A stretch of 40,479 nucleotides of DNA from Candidatus Gottesmanbacteria bacterium RIFCSPLOWO2_01_FULL_43_11b (lineage in GTDB: Bacteria > Patescibacteriota > Microgenomatia > UBA10105 > UBA927). The DNA lies in NCBI GenBank assembly GCA_001780985.1, contig MFJV01000001.1, positions 259,570 through 300,048 on the forward strand, in the 5' to 3' direction. Positions 8,887 through 17,573 of this stretch are shown one piece after another (the first letter of the stretch is position 1; each line of letters begins with the position of its first letter). The translations under genes and the position numbers were made by a program. The notes under the pieces were generated by a model, which did not search any database, was not told where the DNA came from, and saw nothing but the letters and a program-made list of their open reading frames with translations.

Positions 8887-10062
8887 ATGGTTGCGAAAAT
8901 AAGATCTATTTTAATATCTTTTATTACATTATGTATCATTTTTGGAGTGGCTGCCGCGGTCATTGCATACGGTCGCGGATACCGCTTTAGCTTTTCACAA
9001 AAATCACTCCAAACCACAGGACTCTTAACCGTTACTTCAGAACCATCCGGTGCTCAGATTTTTATAAATAGTAAACTTAAGACTGCAACAAATGCTACTG
9101 TTTCACTCGAACCAGAGTGGTATACGATAACAGTCAGTAAAGAGGGTTTTCAAGCGTGGGAGAAAAAAATACGTGTTCAAGGTGAAGTGGTAGTACGAGC
9201 AGATGCTCTACTTCTTCCGACGAATCCGTCGCTTACAGCAATCACAGCGAGCGGAGTAACAAGCCCATCATTATCTCCTGATGGCAGTAAACTCATCTAT
9301 GTCATACCGAATCAAAAAGAATCAACTACAACGCTTCCCACTACTCGACCGGGCATATGGGTTCTTGATCTTGTAGACAAACCATTGGGACTCAACCGGG
9401 ACGCCCGTCAAATTGCACGGGGCAATTTTCCAAATATGACGCTTACCTGGTCACCAGACAGCAAACAGATCCTTGCTGACAACTATCTCCTTGATTCTGA
9501 AAATCTGAACGAATCACTTATCCCTGTAAGCAATATTAAACTCGTTCAAAATGAATGGAATGATATCAAAATGCTTAGAGAAAAGGAAAAGCTTGCAACT
9601 CTCCCCTCCGATCTTGTTGCTATTGCAACCTCTTCGGTGAAGTTAGTAGAATTTTCTCCTGATGAATCAAAGTTCTATTACGAAGCAACACGATCTGCAA
9701 CGATTCCGACAATTATCAATCCTCCACTCATCGGTGCAAACTCTACCGATGAAATTCGTGCTATCAAACCGGGAAATGTGTACGTGTATGACATCAAAGA
9801 AGACAGAAATTATGCACTCGGAACCTCTCAATCAATTCTTCCCATGCAGTGGTTACCAACATCCCGACACTTTATTCTGGTTACCAAAGACAAAATAGAA
9901 ATCATGGATTTTGACGGAACCAATCGACGGACCGCATATGCAGGACCTTTCTGGGATGCTTTCGCCGTTCCGTGGACGTCAGGCGGGAAACTCATCATTC
10001 TCACAAACCTCAATCCATCAGCTTCAGAAGTCAACAATCTCTACGCCGTCAATTTACGATAG
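8887..10062 (+). CDS. PEGA-domain protein with N-terminal TM and TolB/WD40-like repeats
   Basis: TVTSEPSGAQIFINSKLKTATNATVSLEPEWYTITVSKEGFQAWEKKIRV PEGA pattern; SPDGSKLIYV, SPDSKQILAD repeats; start moved from 8848 to ATG 8887. Confidence 0.82.
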   Translation: MVAKIRSILISFITLCIIFGVAAAVIAYGRGYRFSFSQKSLQTTGLLTVTSEPSGAQIFINSKLKTATNATVSLEPEWYTITVSKEGFQAWEKKIRVQGEVVVRADALLLPTNPSLTAITASGVTSPSLSPDGSKLIYVIPNQKESTTTLPTTRPGIWVLDLVDKPLGLNRDARQIARGNFPNMTLTWSPDSKQILADNYLLDSENLNESLIPVSNIKLVQNEWNDIKMLREKEKLATLPSDLVAIATSSVKLVEFSPDESKFYYEATRSATIPTIINPPLIGANSTDEIRAIKPGNVYVYDIKEDRNYALGTSQSILPMQWLPTSRHFILVTKDKIEIMDFDGTNRRTAYAGPFWDAFAVPWTSGGKLIILTNLNPSASEVNNLYAVNLR

Positions 10063-10134
10063 TGCCCCCAGGAGGAATCGAACTTCCATCTTTCCCTTAG
10101 GACGGGACTGCTCTATCCGTTGAGCTATGGGGGC
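10063..10134 (-). tRNA. tRNA-Arg (anticodon CCT)
   Basis: Reverse complement GCCCCCATAGCTCAACGGATAGAGCAGTCCCGTCCTAAGGGAAAGATGGAAGTTCGATTCCTCCTGGGGGCA folds as a cloverleaf with an A.C in the T stem and a G.A at 27-43. Confidence 0.85.
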
Positions 10135-10140
10135 TCCTGG

Positions 10141-10213
10141 TCGGGGTAGCCAGACTCGAACTGGCGACCTCTTCGTCCCGAACGAAGCGCACTACCAACT
10201 GTGCCATACCCCG
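10141..10213 (-). tRNA. tRNA-Pro (anticodon CGG)
   Basis: Reverse complement CGGGGTATGGCACAGTTGGTAGTGCGCTTCGTTCGGGACGAAGAGGTCGCCAGTTCGAGTCTGGCTACCCCGA; all four stems pair perfectly. Confidence 0.95.
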
Positions 10214-10374
10214 AAACGTTCTCATTGTAACAAATATATGCTTTTTTTGCCCTCACCTGCTACATTCCTTCTTTTGTAACGCCATTTCAGAGTGATCTTC
10301 GAATGTTGTTAGCCACACAAAAAAGCATAAATCGGGCGTAGCAATCATCACAAAAATACGGTATAATCCGTCAT

Positions 10375-11025
10375 ATGGCAATTCGTTTTAGCTCTCCCAA
10401 CGCAATTCCCATTGAACCACCCGTTGATCTTATTCTCGCCTCACAATCCATTGGCAGGCGCGCTTTACTGGAAAAACTGGGCGTTCGCTTCCGAATCATT
10501 GCAACACACATAAACGAAGATAACATTCAAGGAGGCGACCCTATCGGGACCCTTCGTAAACGGGCCGCAGCTAAAGCAGATGAAATCGCTGGCCACCCGG
10601 GTGTCTACGGCGTGTCTGAAACAGCCAAAACGCTCGTTATTGCAGCTGATTCGATGGGGTTTATCGGCAAACGTACGTTCGGCAAGCCGGCAGATCGCGA
10701 ACATGTCAAAACTTTGCTCAAAAGCCTCATGGGTAAAACCCATACCTTCGGTACTGCAATCCACCTCGTCTATCTTGTCGCCGGCAAAGTGAAAAAAAGC
10801 TGGGAAAAAGTGGTCAAAACAAAGGTGACGCTCAAAAAATTGACCCCTGTTGAGATCGAGAGCTACGTTGCCCGCTACGACCTTTCCCGTTTTGCCGCCG
10901 GCTATGCATTTAACGAAGCCCCCTGGGATCTGGTGACTAAAATCGACGGCAGTTACACCAACGTTATCGGCCTCCCATTCGAAGTGCTCCTCCCTATCCT
11001 CCGCTCTCTTAAAGTCATCGTATAA
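10375..11025 (+). CDS. maf: Maf-like nucleotide pyrophosphatase
   Basis: LILASQSIGRRALLEKLGVRFRII...RAAAKADEIA...IAADSM...GKPADREHVKTLLKSLMGKTHTFGTAIHLV. Confidence 0.85.
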   Translation: MAIRFSSPNAIPIEPPVDLILASQSIGRRALLEKLGVRFRIIATHINEDNIQGGDPIGTLRKRAAAKADEIAGHPGVYGVSETAKTLVIAADSMGFIGKRTFGKPADREHVKTLLKSLMGKTHTFGTAIHLVYLVAGKVKKSWEKVVKTKVTLKKLTPVEIESYVARYDLSRFAAGYAFNEAPWDLVTKIDGSYTNVIGLPFEVLLPILRSLKVIV

Positions 11026-11038
11026 TTATACACAAAAT

Positions 11039-11338
11039 ATGCCATATACCAATTCTGAATGGAATAGATCACTACATCAAACATTTGCGCAACAAAAACA
11101 GGAAGATATTCGACAAATAACACTTCATCTGAAACCACGTTTGAAACTGGGGGAGGTATTTATCGCAAAAGCTCAAGCGCAAATAAGTGAAAATGAGTCT
11201 TCGGCAATGGTTGAAAAATATACAGAGAGCGGCGATTATTTCACAGTCCGAGTGCTACCTATTGCCTTTTTTCCGGACGGTACAATTGATCAAAACCGCC
11301 AGACTTTTGTAGGTATCCCAAAAAAACGAAAGACATAA
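11039..11338 (+). CDS. Hypothetical protein
   Basis: ORF 99 aa, co-directional with maf. Confidence 0.5.
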   Translation: MPYTNSEWNRSLHQTFAQQKQEDIRQITLHLKPRLKLGEVFIAKAQAQISENESSAMVEKYTESGDYFTVRVLPIAFFPDGTIDQNRQTFVGIPKKRKT

Positions 11339-11341
11339 TCT

Positions 11342-12163
11342 TTGATGAAAGCATTGTTCGTACGTATTGATCGTTCTCCCTTACTTTCCCAACTCATTCC
11401 CCTCTCGCTCACCCTCGTGGTTTTTATTATCTTTGTCGCCCTTCTCCATGCAGTTCTCCTTCTTTTTAACCGCATTCCGCAAGCTGAATATGTCCGACTG
11501 ACACCCCGCTGGTACGACATTGCGGTCGGAGCAACGATATATCTTAAAACCAGTATCGATTTTGCGATATTTATGGGCCGACTTATGGCGTCTAATCCCG
11601 GCTGGAGAAACAGAATCGCCATTGAAATCGGTACTGCTGCAGGCAACACAATTGGCACGATTGCAATAATCGGTCTCTGGGTAGTTTTTAAAAATGTTGA
11701 GTTGCTGCTTGCCGGAATGGTGTTTATAGCGTCCCTCGTTCTGTTTGAGCTTGCCAACGGAAGTCTGGAACACATCAAAAATAGAAAATTGCGCAAACCA
11801 CTCCACTGGTTTCTCAGGGTCGTTACCCGGTTCACGCCGAAAATCGGAATCGATCTTTCTAGCCGCAAAAATCTGCCGTGGTGGGGACTTTTGGGATTTT
11901 CCATGAGCGTCCCTTTTATCCTTGGTCTTGATGACTTTGCCGGCTACGTGCCGCTTTTTACCGTAGTTAATGTCTACGGATTTGCTATCGGCGTCATCGG
12001 CGCCCATACACTTCTCAATATTGCTCTTTTTCTCTCCCCTCGCCGCACCATCGAAGCAGTCAGAAATGAAATCGTCTCATTCCTTGGAGCGTTAGCATTT
12101 ATTGGCCTCGGAATCTATGGACTGGTTGAAACTGTGAGAATTCTATTTGAAGTGTTTACGTAA
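11342..12163 (+). CDS. Multi-pass membrane protein, unknown function
   Basis: ORF 273 aa with several hydrophobic segments. Confidence 0.75.
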   Translation: MMKALFVRIDRSPLLSQLIPLSLTLVVFIIFVALLHAVLLLFNRIPQAEYVRLTPRWYDIAVGATIYLKTSIDFAIFMGRLMASNPGWRNRIAIEIGTAAGNTIGTIAIIGLWVVFKNVELLLAGMVFIASLVLFELANGSLEHIKNRKLRKPLHWFLRVVTRFTPKIGIDLSSRKNLPWWGLLGFSMSVPFILGLDDFAGYVPLFTVVNVYGFAIGVIGAHTLLNIALFLSPRRTIEAVRNEIVSFLGALAFIGLGIYGLVETVRILFEVFT

Positions 12164-12310
12164 ATATCAAATTGCAGCGGAAGACGCATGTTGTCACAAA
12201 TTTTTACATTTATTTATCTGCCGCCTCAATCCGTCTCATATTGACGTCTATACTGCCTCTCTCGCAAAAAAATGCAAGCGTATGCCAGTGGGTGTTATAC
12301 TGCGCCTCGT

Positions 12311-12772
12311 ATGCTAAAAGAAGGGAGCGTTGAACTTGAACGCTTTAGAATGAAACACGGGTGTGTGGTCCGTGCTTTTTCATCAGTCGTAGGCAGAAAC
12401 CCGACGATAGTTGATTGGGAGCTTCGGCGAAAAGGACAAAAAAGGTTTTTTGACTATAACCAAGACTCGGATGATAGCACAGTTGAGTCAAATTCAAACA
12501 TACTTCAATTTGTTCGCGATGCAATACGTCGACACACCCCCATCGGCAAGGAGTTACGGGACCGATCGATTGAAATAAAAACTGTTTCATACGATCAACT
12601 TCGTACACTACTGCAATCTGGAGAAGATGTAATCATCCGAAAACCGCGTCATACCGCACATATAGTCCTTTGGGCTGGATTGCTGATTTCAAAAAGTGAT
12701 AATTTACTCTTTTTCGTGAAACGCAATCAATCGCACCCTATCTTGATTATTCACAAAAAGGCACTCGCTTGA
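12311..12772 (+). CDS. Hypothetical protein, possible divergent papain-like (C39-like) fold
   Basis: ATG 12311 preferred over 12272 because TATACT lies 9 nt upstream; HGCVVRAFSSVVG plus LLQSGEDVIIRKPRHTAHIVLWAGLL arrangement. Confidence 0.5.
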   Translation: MLKEGSVELERFRMKHGCVVRAFSSVVGRNPTIVDWELRRKGQKRFFDYNQDSDDSTVESNSNILQFVRDAIRRHTPIGKELRDRSIEIKTVSYDQLRTLLQSGEDVIIRKPRHTAHIVLWAGLLISKSDNLLFFVKRNQSHPILIIHKKALA

Positions 12773-12815
12773 CCTAAACTTCATTAAACTGTTACACTTC
12801 TCTAAAGGAGGAAAT

Positions 12816-13076
12816 ATGGGTCTGAAAAATTTAGAACATCCGGAGGGACCGTTAAAAAACGCACAAGAATGGCGTGGGAGGGGTGCTGGACACGGGCGAA
12901 CAGGCGCACAAATAAGGGGGGGTAGGTGGCCGATTACGAGAGGTCGACCAGAAATTCCTGAATATAACGATGGAACCCCCAAAGTTCCGTTTACTGTTGC
13001 TTACCCGCCTGAAAAATCAGCTGTAAAAAAAATTGTTGGTCGTATAAAAAATCTCTTTAAGCTCCGAGGTAGATAG
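12816..13076 (+). CDS. Small basic protein, unknown function
   Basis: ORF 86 aa preceded by AAAGGAGG; Gly/Arg-rich, ends KKIVGRIKNLFKLRGR. Confidence 0.6.
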   Translation: MGLKNLEHPEGPLKNAQEWRGRGAGHGRTGAQIRGGRWPITRGRPEIPEYNDGTPKVPFTVAYPPEKSAVKKIVGRIKNLFKLRGR

Positions 13077-13083
13077 CATTTTT

Positions 13084-13293
13084 TTAAGTTTGGGGTAATT
13101 CTGCAGATGTTCGTGTGAGACGTCTGCGTGGTGGAATATGGGTAGCTACTTGTTCTCTGTGTAACGCTTTTTCTGCTTCAATAAGGTCTTGCATCTGCTT
13201 ATCAAGTGGTACGGGTTTTTGTTTCGGGACTTTGATAGGCTCCGGCGGTTCTTGTGAACCCGGAAATTCAGTCATGACATCAACTTTAGGCAT
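13084..13293 (-). CDS. Hypothetical Pro-rich small protein
   Basis: Start ATG 13293 inferred because TATACT sits 7 nt upstream (plus 13301-13306); ORF track gives 13329. Confidence 0.5.
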   Translation of the reverse strand: MPKVDVMTEFPGSQEPPEPIKVPKQKPVPLDKQMQDLIEAEKALHREQVATHIPPRRRLTRTSAELPQT

Positions 13294-13322
13294 GGCTTTT
13301 AGTATATCAAATTTTAAACCGC

Positions 13323-13352
13323 TTGACACCTTCTCTGCCTAATTTGTATAAT
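13323..13352 (+). promoter_or_regulatory. Promoter TTGACA-N18-TATAAT of brnTA-2
   Basis: TTGACA 13323-13328, TATAAT 13347-13352, ATG 13364. Confidence 0.75.
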
Positions 13353-13363
13353 GCAGTATATAC

Positions 13364-13675
13364 ATGAAGGTCCTGCCGAAACCGCTCTCATTTGTCTGGG
13401 ATAAGGGAAACGAGGAGAAAAATCTCCGCAAACACAGCGTTTCCAATAAGGAGACAGAAGAGGCGTTTTTTGACAAAAAGAAAAAGACGTTTCCCGATCG
13501 TCTGCATTCGGCTCATGAAGAGCGATTCCGGATCATCGGAAAAACGAAGCACCGGAGGCTATTATTTATTGTTTTTACCATTCGCCGTTTAACGATACGA
13601 ATTATTTCGGCACGAGATATAAACAAAAAGGAGGTGTCATTGTATGAAAAAACCACTAAAACTACCAAAATTTAA
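13364..13675 (+). CDS. brnT: BrnT-family toxin (second copy)
   Basis: FVWDKGNEEKNLRKHSVSNKETEEAFFD...RRLLFIVFTIRRLTIRIISARDINKKEVSLYE. Confidence 0.85.
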   Translation: MKVLPKPLSFVWDKGNEEKNLRKHSVSNKETEEAFFDKKKKTFPDRLHSAHEERFRIIGKTKHRRLLFIVFTIRRLTIRIISARDINKKEVSLYEKTTKTTKI

Positions 13676-13910
13676 AAACGAAGACGAGGAACGGAACTTT
13701 TGGGCAAAACTGGATTTGTCTAAATATTACGAACCGTCAGACATGGAACCGGTGAGTTTCCCGAATCTCAAGCCTACGAGTCGCGCCATCTCCATCCGCA
13801 TCCCGGAATATCTTATCAATCGGGTGAAGGAAAAGGCAAATTCGCTCAATATTCCCTACCAGTCACTGATTAAGCAATATATAAACCGTGGCGTAATGAT
13901 GGATCTTTAG
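13644..13910 (+). CDS. brnA: BrnA-like antitoxin (second copy)
   Basis: KFKNEDEERNFWAKLDLSKYYEP...ISIRIPEYLINRVKEKANSLNIPYQSLIKQYI. Confidence 0.8.
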   Translation: MKKPLKLPKFKNEDEERNFWAKLDLSKYYEPSDMEPVSFPNLKPTSRAISIRIPEYLINRVKEKANSLNIPYQSLIKQYINRGVMMDL

Positions 13911-14326
13911 ATTAATATTTCTTCGGATCTAAATAGTAATCCGACTTCTTTCGCTGCTGCCTCAGCGCTATCTGATCGGTGAACGACGTTTTTGGGCTTA
14001 CTTTCACCAAAATCTTTTCGAATGGTTCCGGGTGCGGCCTCTGCCGGATCCGTCGGACCGCAAATATCAAATACTTTCTGTATTGCTCCCTCCCCTTCCA
14101 AAACCATCGCAACAACCGGTGTTGCCATCATGTCCTGCACTAATTGAGGAAAAAATGGCTTATCTGCATGATGTGCATACCAAACCTTAAGAATATCCTC
14201 TGTAAGCATGATCATTTTGAGTCCGACGAGTTTGAGTCCGGCCTTCTCAAATCGGCTAATGATCTCGCCAACAATATATTTCTGCATTCCATCAGGCTTG
14301 ATAAGGACAACCGTTCGTTCGATCAT
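13907..14326 (-). CDS. ndk: Nucleoside diphosphate kinase
   Basis: ERTVVLIKPDGMQKYIVGEIISRFEKAGLKLVGLKM...NVVHRSDSAEAAAKEVGLLF. Confidence 0.95.
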   Translation of the reverse strand: MIERTVVLIKPDGMQKYIVGEIISRFEKAGLKLVGLKMIMLTEDILKVWYAHHADKPFFPQLVQDMMATPVVAMVLEGEGAIQKVFDICGPTDPAEAAPGTIRKDFGESKPKNVVHRSDSAEAAAKEVGLLFRSEEILI

Positions 14327-15609
14327 ATTTTCAATAACTTTTCTAGTGTATCATCTTTCTTGCGATTCCACACCAATGCCATATTAAGAGTTTCTGTTTT
14401 AAAATATTTACGGATCAGATGATTAATGTCATTCTTTGTTACAGATTCTATCTTTTTGATATAGTCATCAACTGTTAAAATGTCTTGATTATAAACTTCC
14501 TGCCGGCCATACCATTCGGTAAAAAACTCCGGATCTTCAGATTTAAAGGCAAGTAATGTTTTGAGGCGCTTCCTAGCAATCTGCAATTCCTCTTGTGTTA
14601 TGCCGTTTTCTTTCGCCTTCCCTAGTTCTCCTAGTATTGCTTGTGTTGCGAGCGTTACTTTCTCAGTGGCTACTCCTGCATAGATATCCCACGACCCTAC
14701 TTCTTCAAAGTTACCTGAAGAGCTTCTGATGTGGTAGCAGAGTCCACGTTTTTCCCGAATTTCGCGAAAGAGTCGCGAGGTAAAGGACACTCCCATAATG
14801 AGATTAAAGAGATTCCACGCAAATCTATCCTCACTCCGTCGCTCAAACGTGCGAAGTCCAATAACGAGGTGTGCCTGCTGTGCATCAGGCTTGGTTACTA
14901 CTTCGAGTCTTGGTTTTTCCTGCTTGAGAGATACTTTTTCAATTGATGTTGTTTTTCGAGGTTTTATATTTCCGAACCACTCTTCTGTTTTTTGTCTGAT
15001 AGCTGACGACTGACGACTGACGACTCCCGCCAATACTACCACCATTCTTTCCGGACTATACTGCCTCTCGTGATACAGTTTAAGCTCTTTTGATGCAACT
15101 GACCGTAAACTTCTTTCCGTCCCGATAATCCGCATCCCGAGCGTAGTCGAGGGATACAGCATCATGTGGTAGGCTTCCTCAACTTTTGCTGCAGGCTCAT
15201 CTTCGTAACGCTTCATTTCTTCAATGATGACATCCCTCTCTTTATCAACATGCTCTTGAAGAAGAAGTGGCGACAGAGCAAGCTCTTTATTAACTTCTAG
15301 CGCTAACTCCCAGTCAGTGCTAAGTGCCTTGTTATGATAGTTTGTTACATCAATGTCCGTGTATGCGTTTTGGAGCCCCCCAACCTTCTCAATAATATTA
15401 ACATCATCGGTCGTCGGATACTTTTTTGTGCCTTTAAACACCATGTGCTCGAGAAAATGGGAAATGCCGTTTATTTGAGGGGTTTCATACCTACTCCCTA
15501 CTCCAACCATGACAGAGGTTGCAATCGAATTGACTCCGTGCATAGGAATAAGCAGGAGGCGAACAGCATTAGAAAGAGTGTATCGATGATATGGTCTATT
15601 GTCCGTCAC
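14323..15609 (-). CDS. M16-family zinc peptidase (GTG start)
   Basis: HFLEHMVFKGT HxxEH motif; SFTSRLFREIREKRGLCYHIRSS. Confidence 0.93.
   Translation of the reverse strand: MTDNRPYHRYTLSNAVRLLLIPMHGVNSIATSVMVGVGSRYETPQINGISHFLEHMVFKGTKKYPTTDDVNIIEKVGGLQNAYTDIDVTNYHNKALSTDWELALEVNKELALSPLLLQEHVDKERDVIIEEMKRYEDEPAAKVEEAYHMMLYPSTTLGMRIIGTERSLRSVASKELKLYHERQYSPERMVVVLAGVVSRQSSAIRQKTEEWFGNIKPRKTTSIEKVSLKQEKPRLEVVTKPDAQQAHLVIGLRTFERRSEDRFAWNLFNLIMGVSFTSRLFREIREKRGLCYHIRSSSGNFEEVGSWDIYAGVATEKVTLATQAILGELGKAKENGITQEELQIARKRLKTLLAFKSEDPEFFTEWYGRQEVYNQDILTVDDYIKKIESVTKNDINHLIRKYFKTETLNMALVWNRKKDDTLEKLLKI
15003..15026. repeat. 7-bp tandem repeat (TGACGAC)x3 inside the M16 CDS
   Basis: ctgacgactgacgactgacgactc. 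Confidence 0.8.
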
Positions 15610-15634
15610 AAGATTAGTATTGTATCATAAATTA

Positions 15635-16000
15635 ATGACCCCGGATGACATGCGCCAGCAGATAGAACTTAATGTTGTTGAGCTCATTAAAGAGAAGCTT
15701 TCCGATGGATCGATGACAGAGGATCGGGCACAGGAGATATCTCAGATGGTTTTAGATGTCCTCAAACCAGGCATGAGCTTTGAAGAGCTTTACAAAGTCA
15801 TTCCGAAGCTTGACGATCAGTATAATGAACTTTCACCGATTGTTCTTCCGCTTATTCGTGATTACGAAGAGCGAATTGTAAAAGAAGCCCAAAAAGGAGT
15901 CCAAAATCTCATCCGGCAGGGACAATTCGACGCAGCAGTTACCCTTGCTCAAAAAGCAATAAAGCAAGATGTGAAACTTGAGTACGTAGGCTCTTCCTGA
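15635..16000 (+). CDS. Hypothetical helical protein
   Basis: ATG 15635 preceded by TATCAT 6 nt upstream; ORF 121 aa. Confidence 0.65.
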   Translation: MTPDDMRQQIELNVVELIKEKLSDGSMTEDRAQEISQMVLDVLKPGMSFEELYKVIPKLDDQYNELSPIVLPLIRDYEERIVKEAQKGVQNLIRQGQFDAAVTLAQKAIKQDVKLEYVGSS

Positions 16001-16016
16001 TATACTTCCCCGACTT

Positions 16017-16718
16017 ATGCGTACTTCCGGCGTTATTTACGTCTATAGACCTAAACACCGTCACTCGTTGAACCAAAAGTTCGGTCTCGCCCTGCTTGCC
16101 TTAGCTTTAGGTGGCCTGACCGGGCCGATGTTGCCTGCAATTCGGCTTGAGGCTAATTACGCATACAACCAAATATTTTCAAAACCAAAAGAGCAAAGTC
16201 TGCCTAAATCAGTACCTGTACTTTTTGATCCGCTTAAAATTGAAAACGGGAGCATCATTTCGCCGATTAATACAGAATTTAGCCTTATTGTCCCGAAAAT
16301 CGGGATAAATGCCCCTGTTATCCCGGCTGTCAATCCAGCCAACCCAGGAGAGTATCTTGAGGCACTCCAAAAGGGTGTTGCGCACTCTTCAACAAGTTTC
16401 TTTCCGGATCAGAATGGCACGGTATATCTCTTTTCTCACTCAACCAACTATGACTGGTTTGTTAAAGACTTAAATGCCGTCTTCTACCTTATCAAAAACC
16501 TCGAGGAAGGTGACCTCATTGTGCTCTTTTATAAAGGAAACCGATATACCTACCGATTGAGAGAAAAACAGGTAGTTTCAGCAAAATCAGTCTCATATAT
16601 CGCTCCCCAGCAAGGGGGTAAACGCTTAATCCTTCAAACCTGCTGGCCTCCCGGAACAACTACTGAAAGACTTCTTATTTTTGCAGATTTAGTAGAAGAA
16701 TACGGCACTACAATTTGA
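16017..16718 (+). CDS. Sortase family transpeptidase
   Basis: TM N-term; FSLIVPKIGINAPVI, GTVYLFSHST (His), LILQTCWPPGTTTERLLIFA (TCxxxxxxxR). Confidence 0.88.
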   Translation: MRTSGVIYVYRPKHRHSLNQKFGLALLALALGGLTGPMLPAIRLEANYAYNQIFSKPKEQSLPKSVPVLFDPLKIENGSIISPINTEFSLIVPKIGINAPVIPAVNPANPGEYLEALQKGVAHSSTSFFPDQNGTVYLFSHSTNYDWFVKDLNAVFYLIKNLEEGDLIVLFYKGNRYTYRLREKQVVSAKSVSYIAPQQGGKRLILQTCWPPGTTTERLLIFADLVEEYGTTI

Positions 16719-16751
16719 CAAACGACTAACTATTTCGTAATATAGCTTACT

Positions 16752-17387
16752 ATGAAGAAAAACATCGTTCTGTCTATTCCATTGTTAGTTGCAAGTTCTC
16801 TGTTGTTTGTTCGCGCAGCGCTCGCCCAAAACTGTGTTTCAGAATATGGCGGAACAATCTCTTGTCCTCCGGCAGATCTCACCATTAATAAAGAAGTCAA
16901 AAATCCATCAAGTGGGCTTTTCGTTGAAAATCTCGCCTCAACGGATGCAACCTACTCTCCGGGTAGCGAAGTTCTTTTTAAGTTGACTATAAAAAACACT
17001 AGTGGTGAAACATTCAATCCCGTAACCGTTAAAGATGTCTTCCCACAATACATGAGTTTTGCAGGAGGTCCCGGAAACTATGATAAAGACAGCCGAACTC
17101 TCACATTTACAACAGAAAACCTCGTTGCCGGTGAATCTCGAACATTTGAAATTTTAGGAAAAATTGATAGCACCATTCCTTCTAATATTTCGTGTCTTAC
17201 TAATTTAGGAAAAGTATCAGCACCCGCCCGACCAAACGGCGATGATGATACAGCGCAGTTTTGTATACAAGGGCAAGTTTTAGGCGTAACCACTCTTCCA
17301 GCTGCAGGATTTAATGACGCTCTCCTCCTCCTGCCGTTTGCCGCAATGGGCTTAGGCGGTATTGTGCTTTTGAGAAAACGAGTGTAA
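16752..17387 (+). CDS. Secreted DUF11-type protein with sortase-like sorting signal
   Basis: Signal peptide; TYSPGSEVLFKLTIKNTSGETFNPVTVKDVFP; C-terminus LPAAGFNDALLLLPFAAMGLGGIVLLRKRV. Confidence 0.85.
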   Translation: MKKNIVLSIPLLVASSLLFVRAALAQNCVSEYGGTISCPPADLTINKEVKNPSSGLFVENLASTDATYSPGSEVLFKLTIKNTSGETFNPVTVKDVFPQYMSFAGGPGNYDKDSRTLTFTTENLVAGESRTFEILGKIDSTIPSNISCLTNLGKVSAPARPNGDDDTAQFCIQGQVLGVTTLPAAGFNDALLLLPFAAMGLGGIVLLRKRV

Positions 17388-17419
17388 TTAGTTTATTACA
17401 CCACTGCCGGAGACAATAA

Positions 17420-17443
17420 AGCCGGCAAGGAGCTGGTTTTTTT
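17420..17443 (+). terminator. Rho-independent terminator after DUF11 gene
   Basis: AGCCGGC-AAGGA-GCTGGTT stem (with G-T pairs) followed by T7. Confidence 0.55.
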
Positions 17444-17447
17444 ATGT

Positions 17448-17553
17448 CGAGAATGAGGGTGTTTGTCTAATAAATGTTAGAGTTCGTACGGCAGGACGCA
17501 TTCTAACAAAACACAGGTAAACACTCTCGTTTTCGGCATTAATATAAAGCCGA
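17448..17553 (+). other. Structured leader/ncRNA candidate upstream of 17574 gene
   Basis: 17-bp outer helix 17448-17464/17519-17535, inner helix 17475-17483/17500-17508, alternative hairpin TCGGC/GCCGA 17533-17553. Confidence 0.5.
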
Positions 17554-17573
17554 TTGAAGGAGGTGAATGAACA

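Noticed and set aside
11290-12007. Two about 205-aa minus ORFs
   Set aside because: Antisense to the hydrophobic membrane-protein CDS; compositional shadow ORFs.
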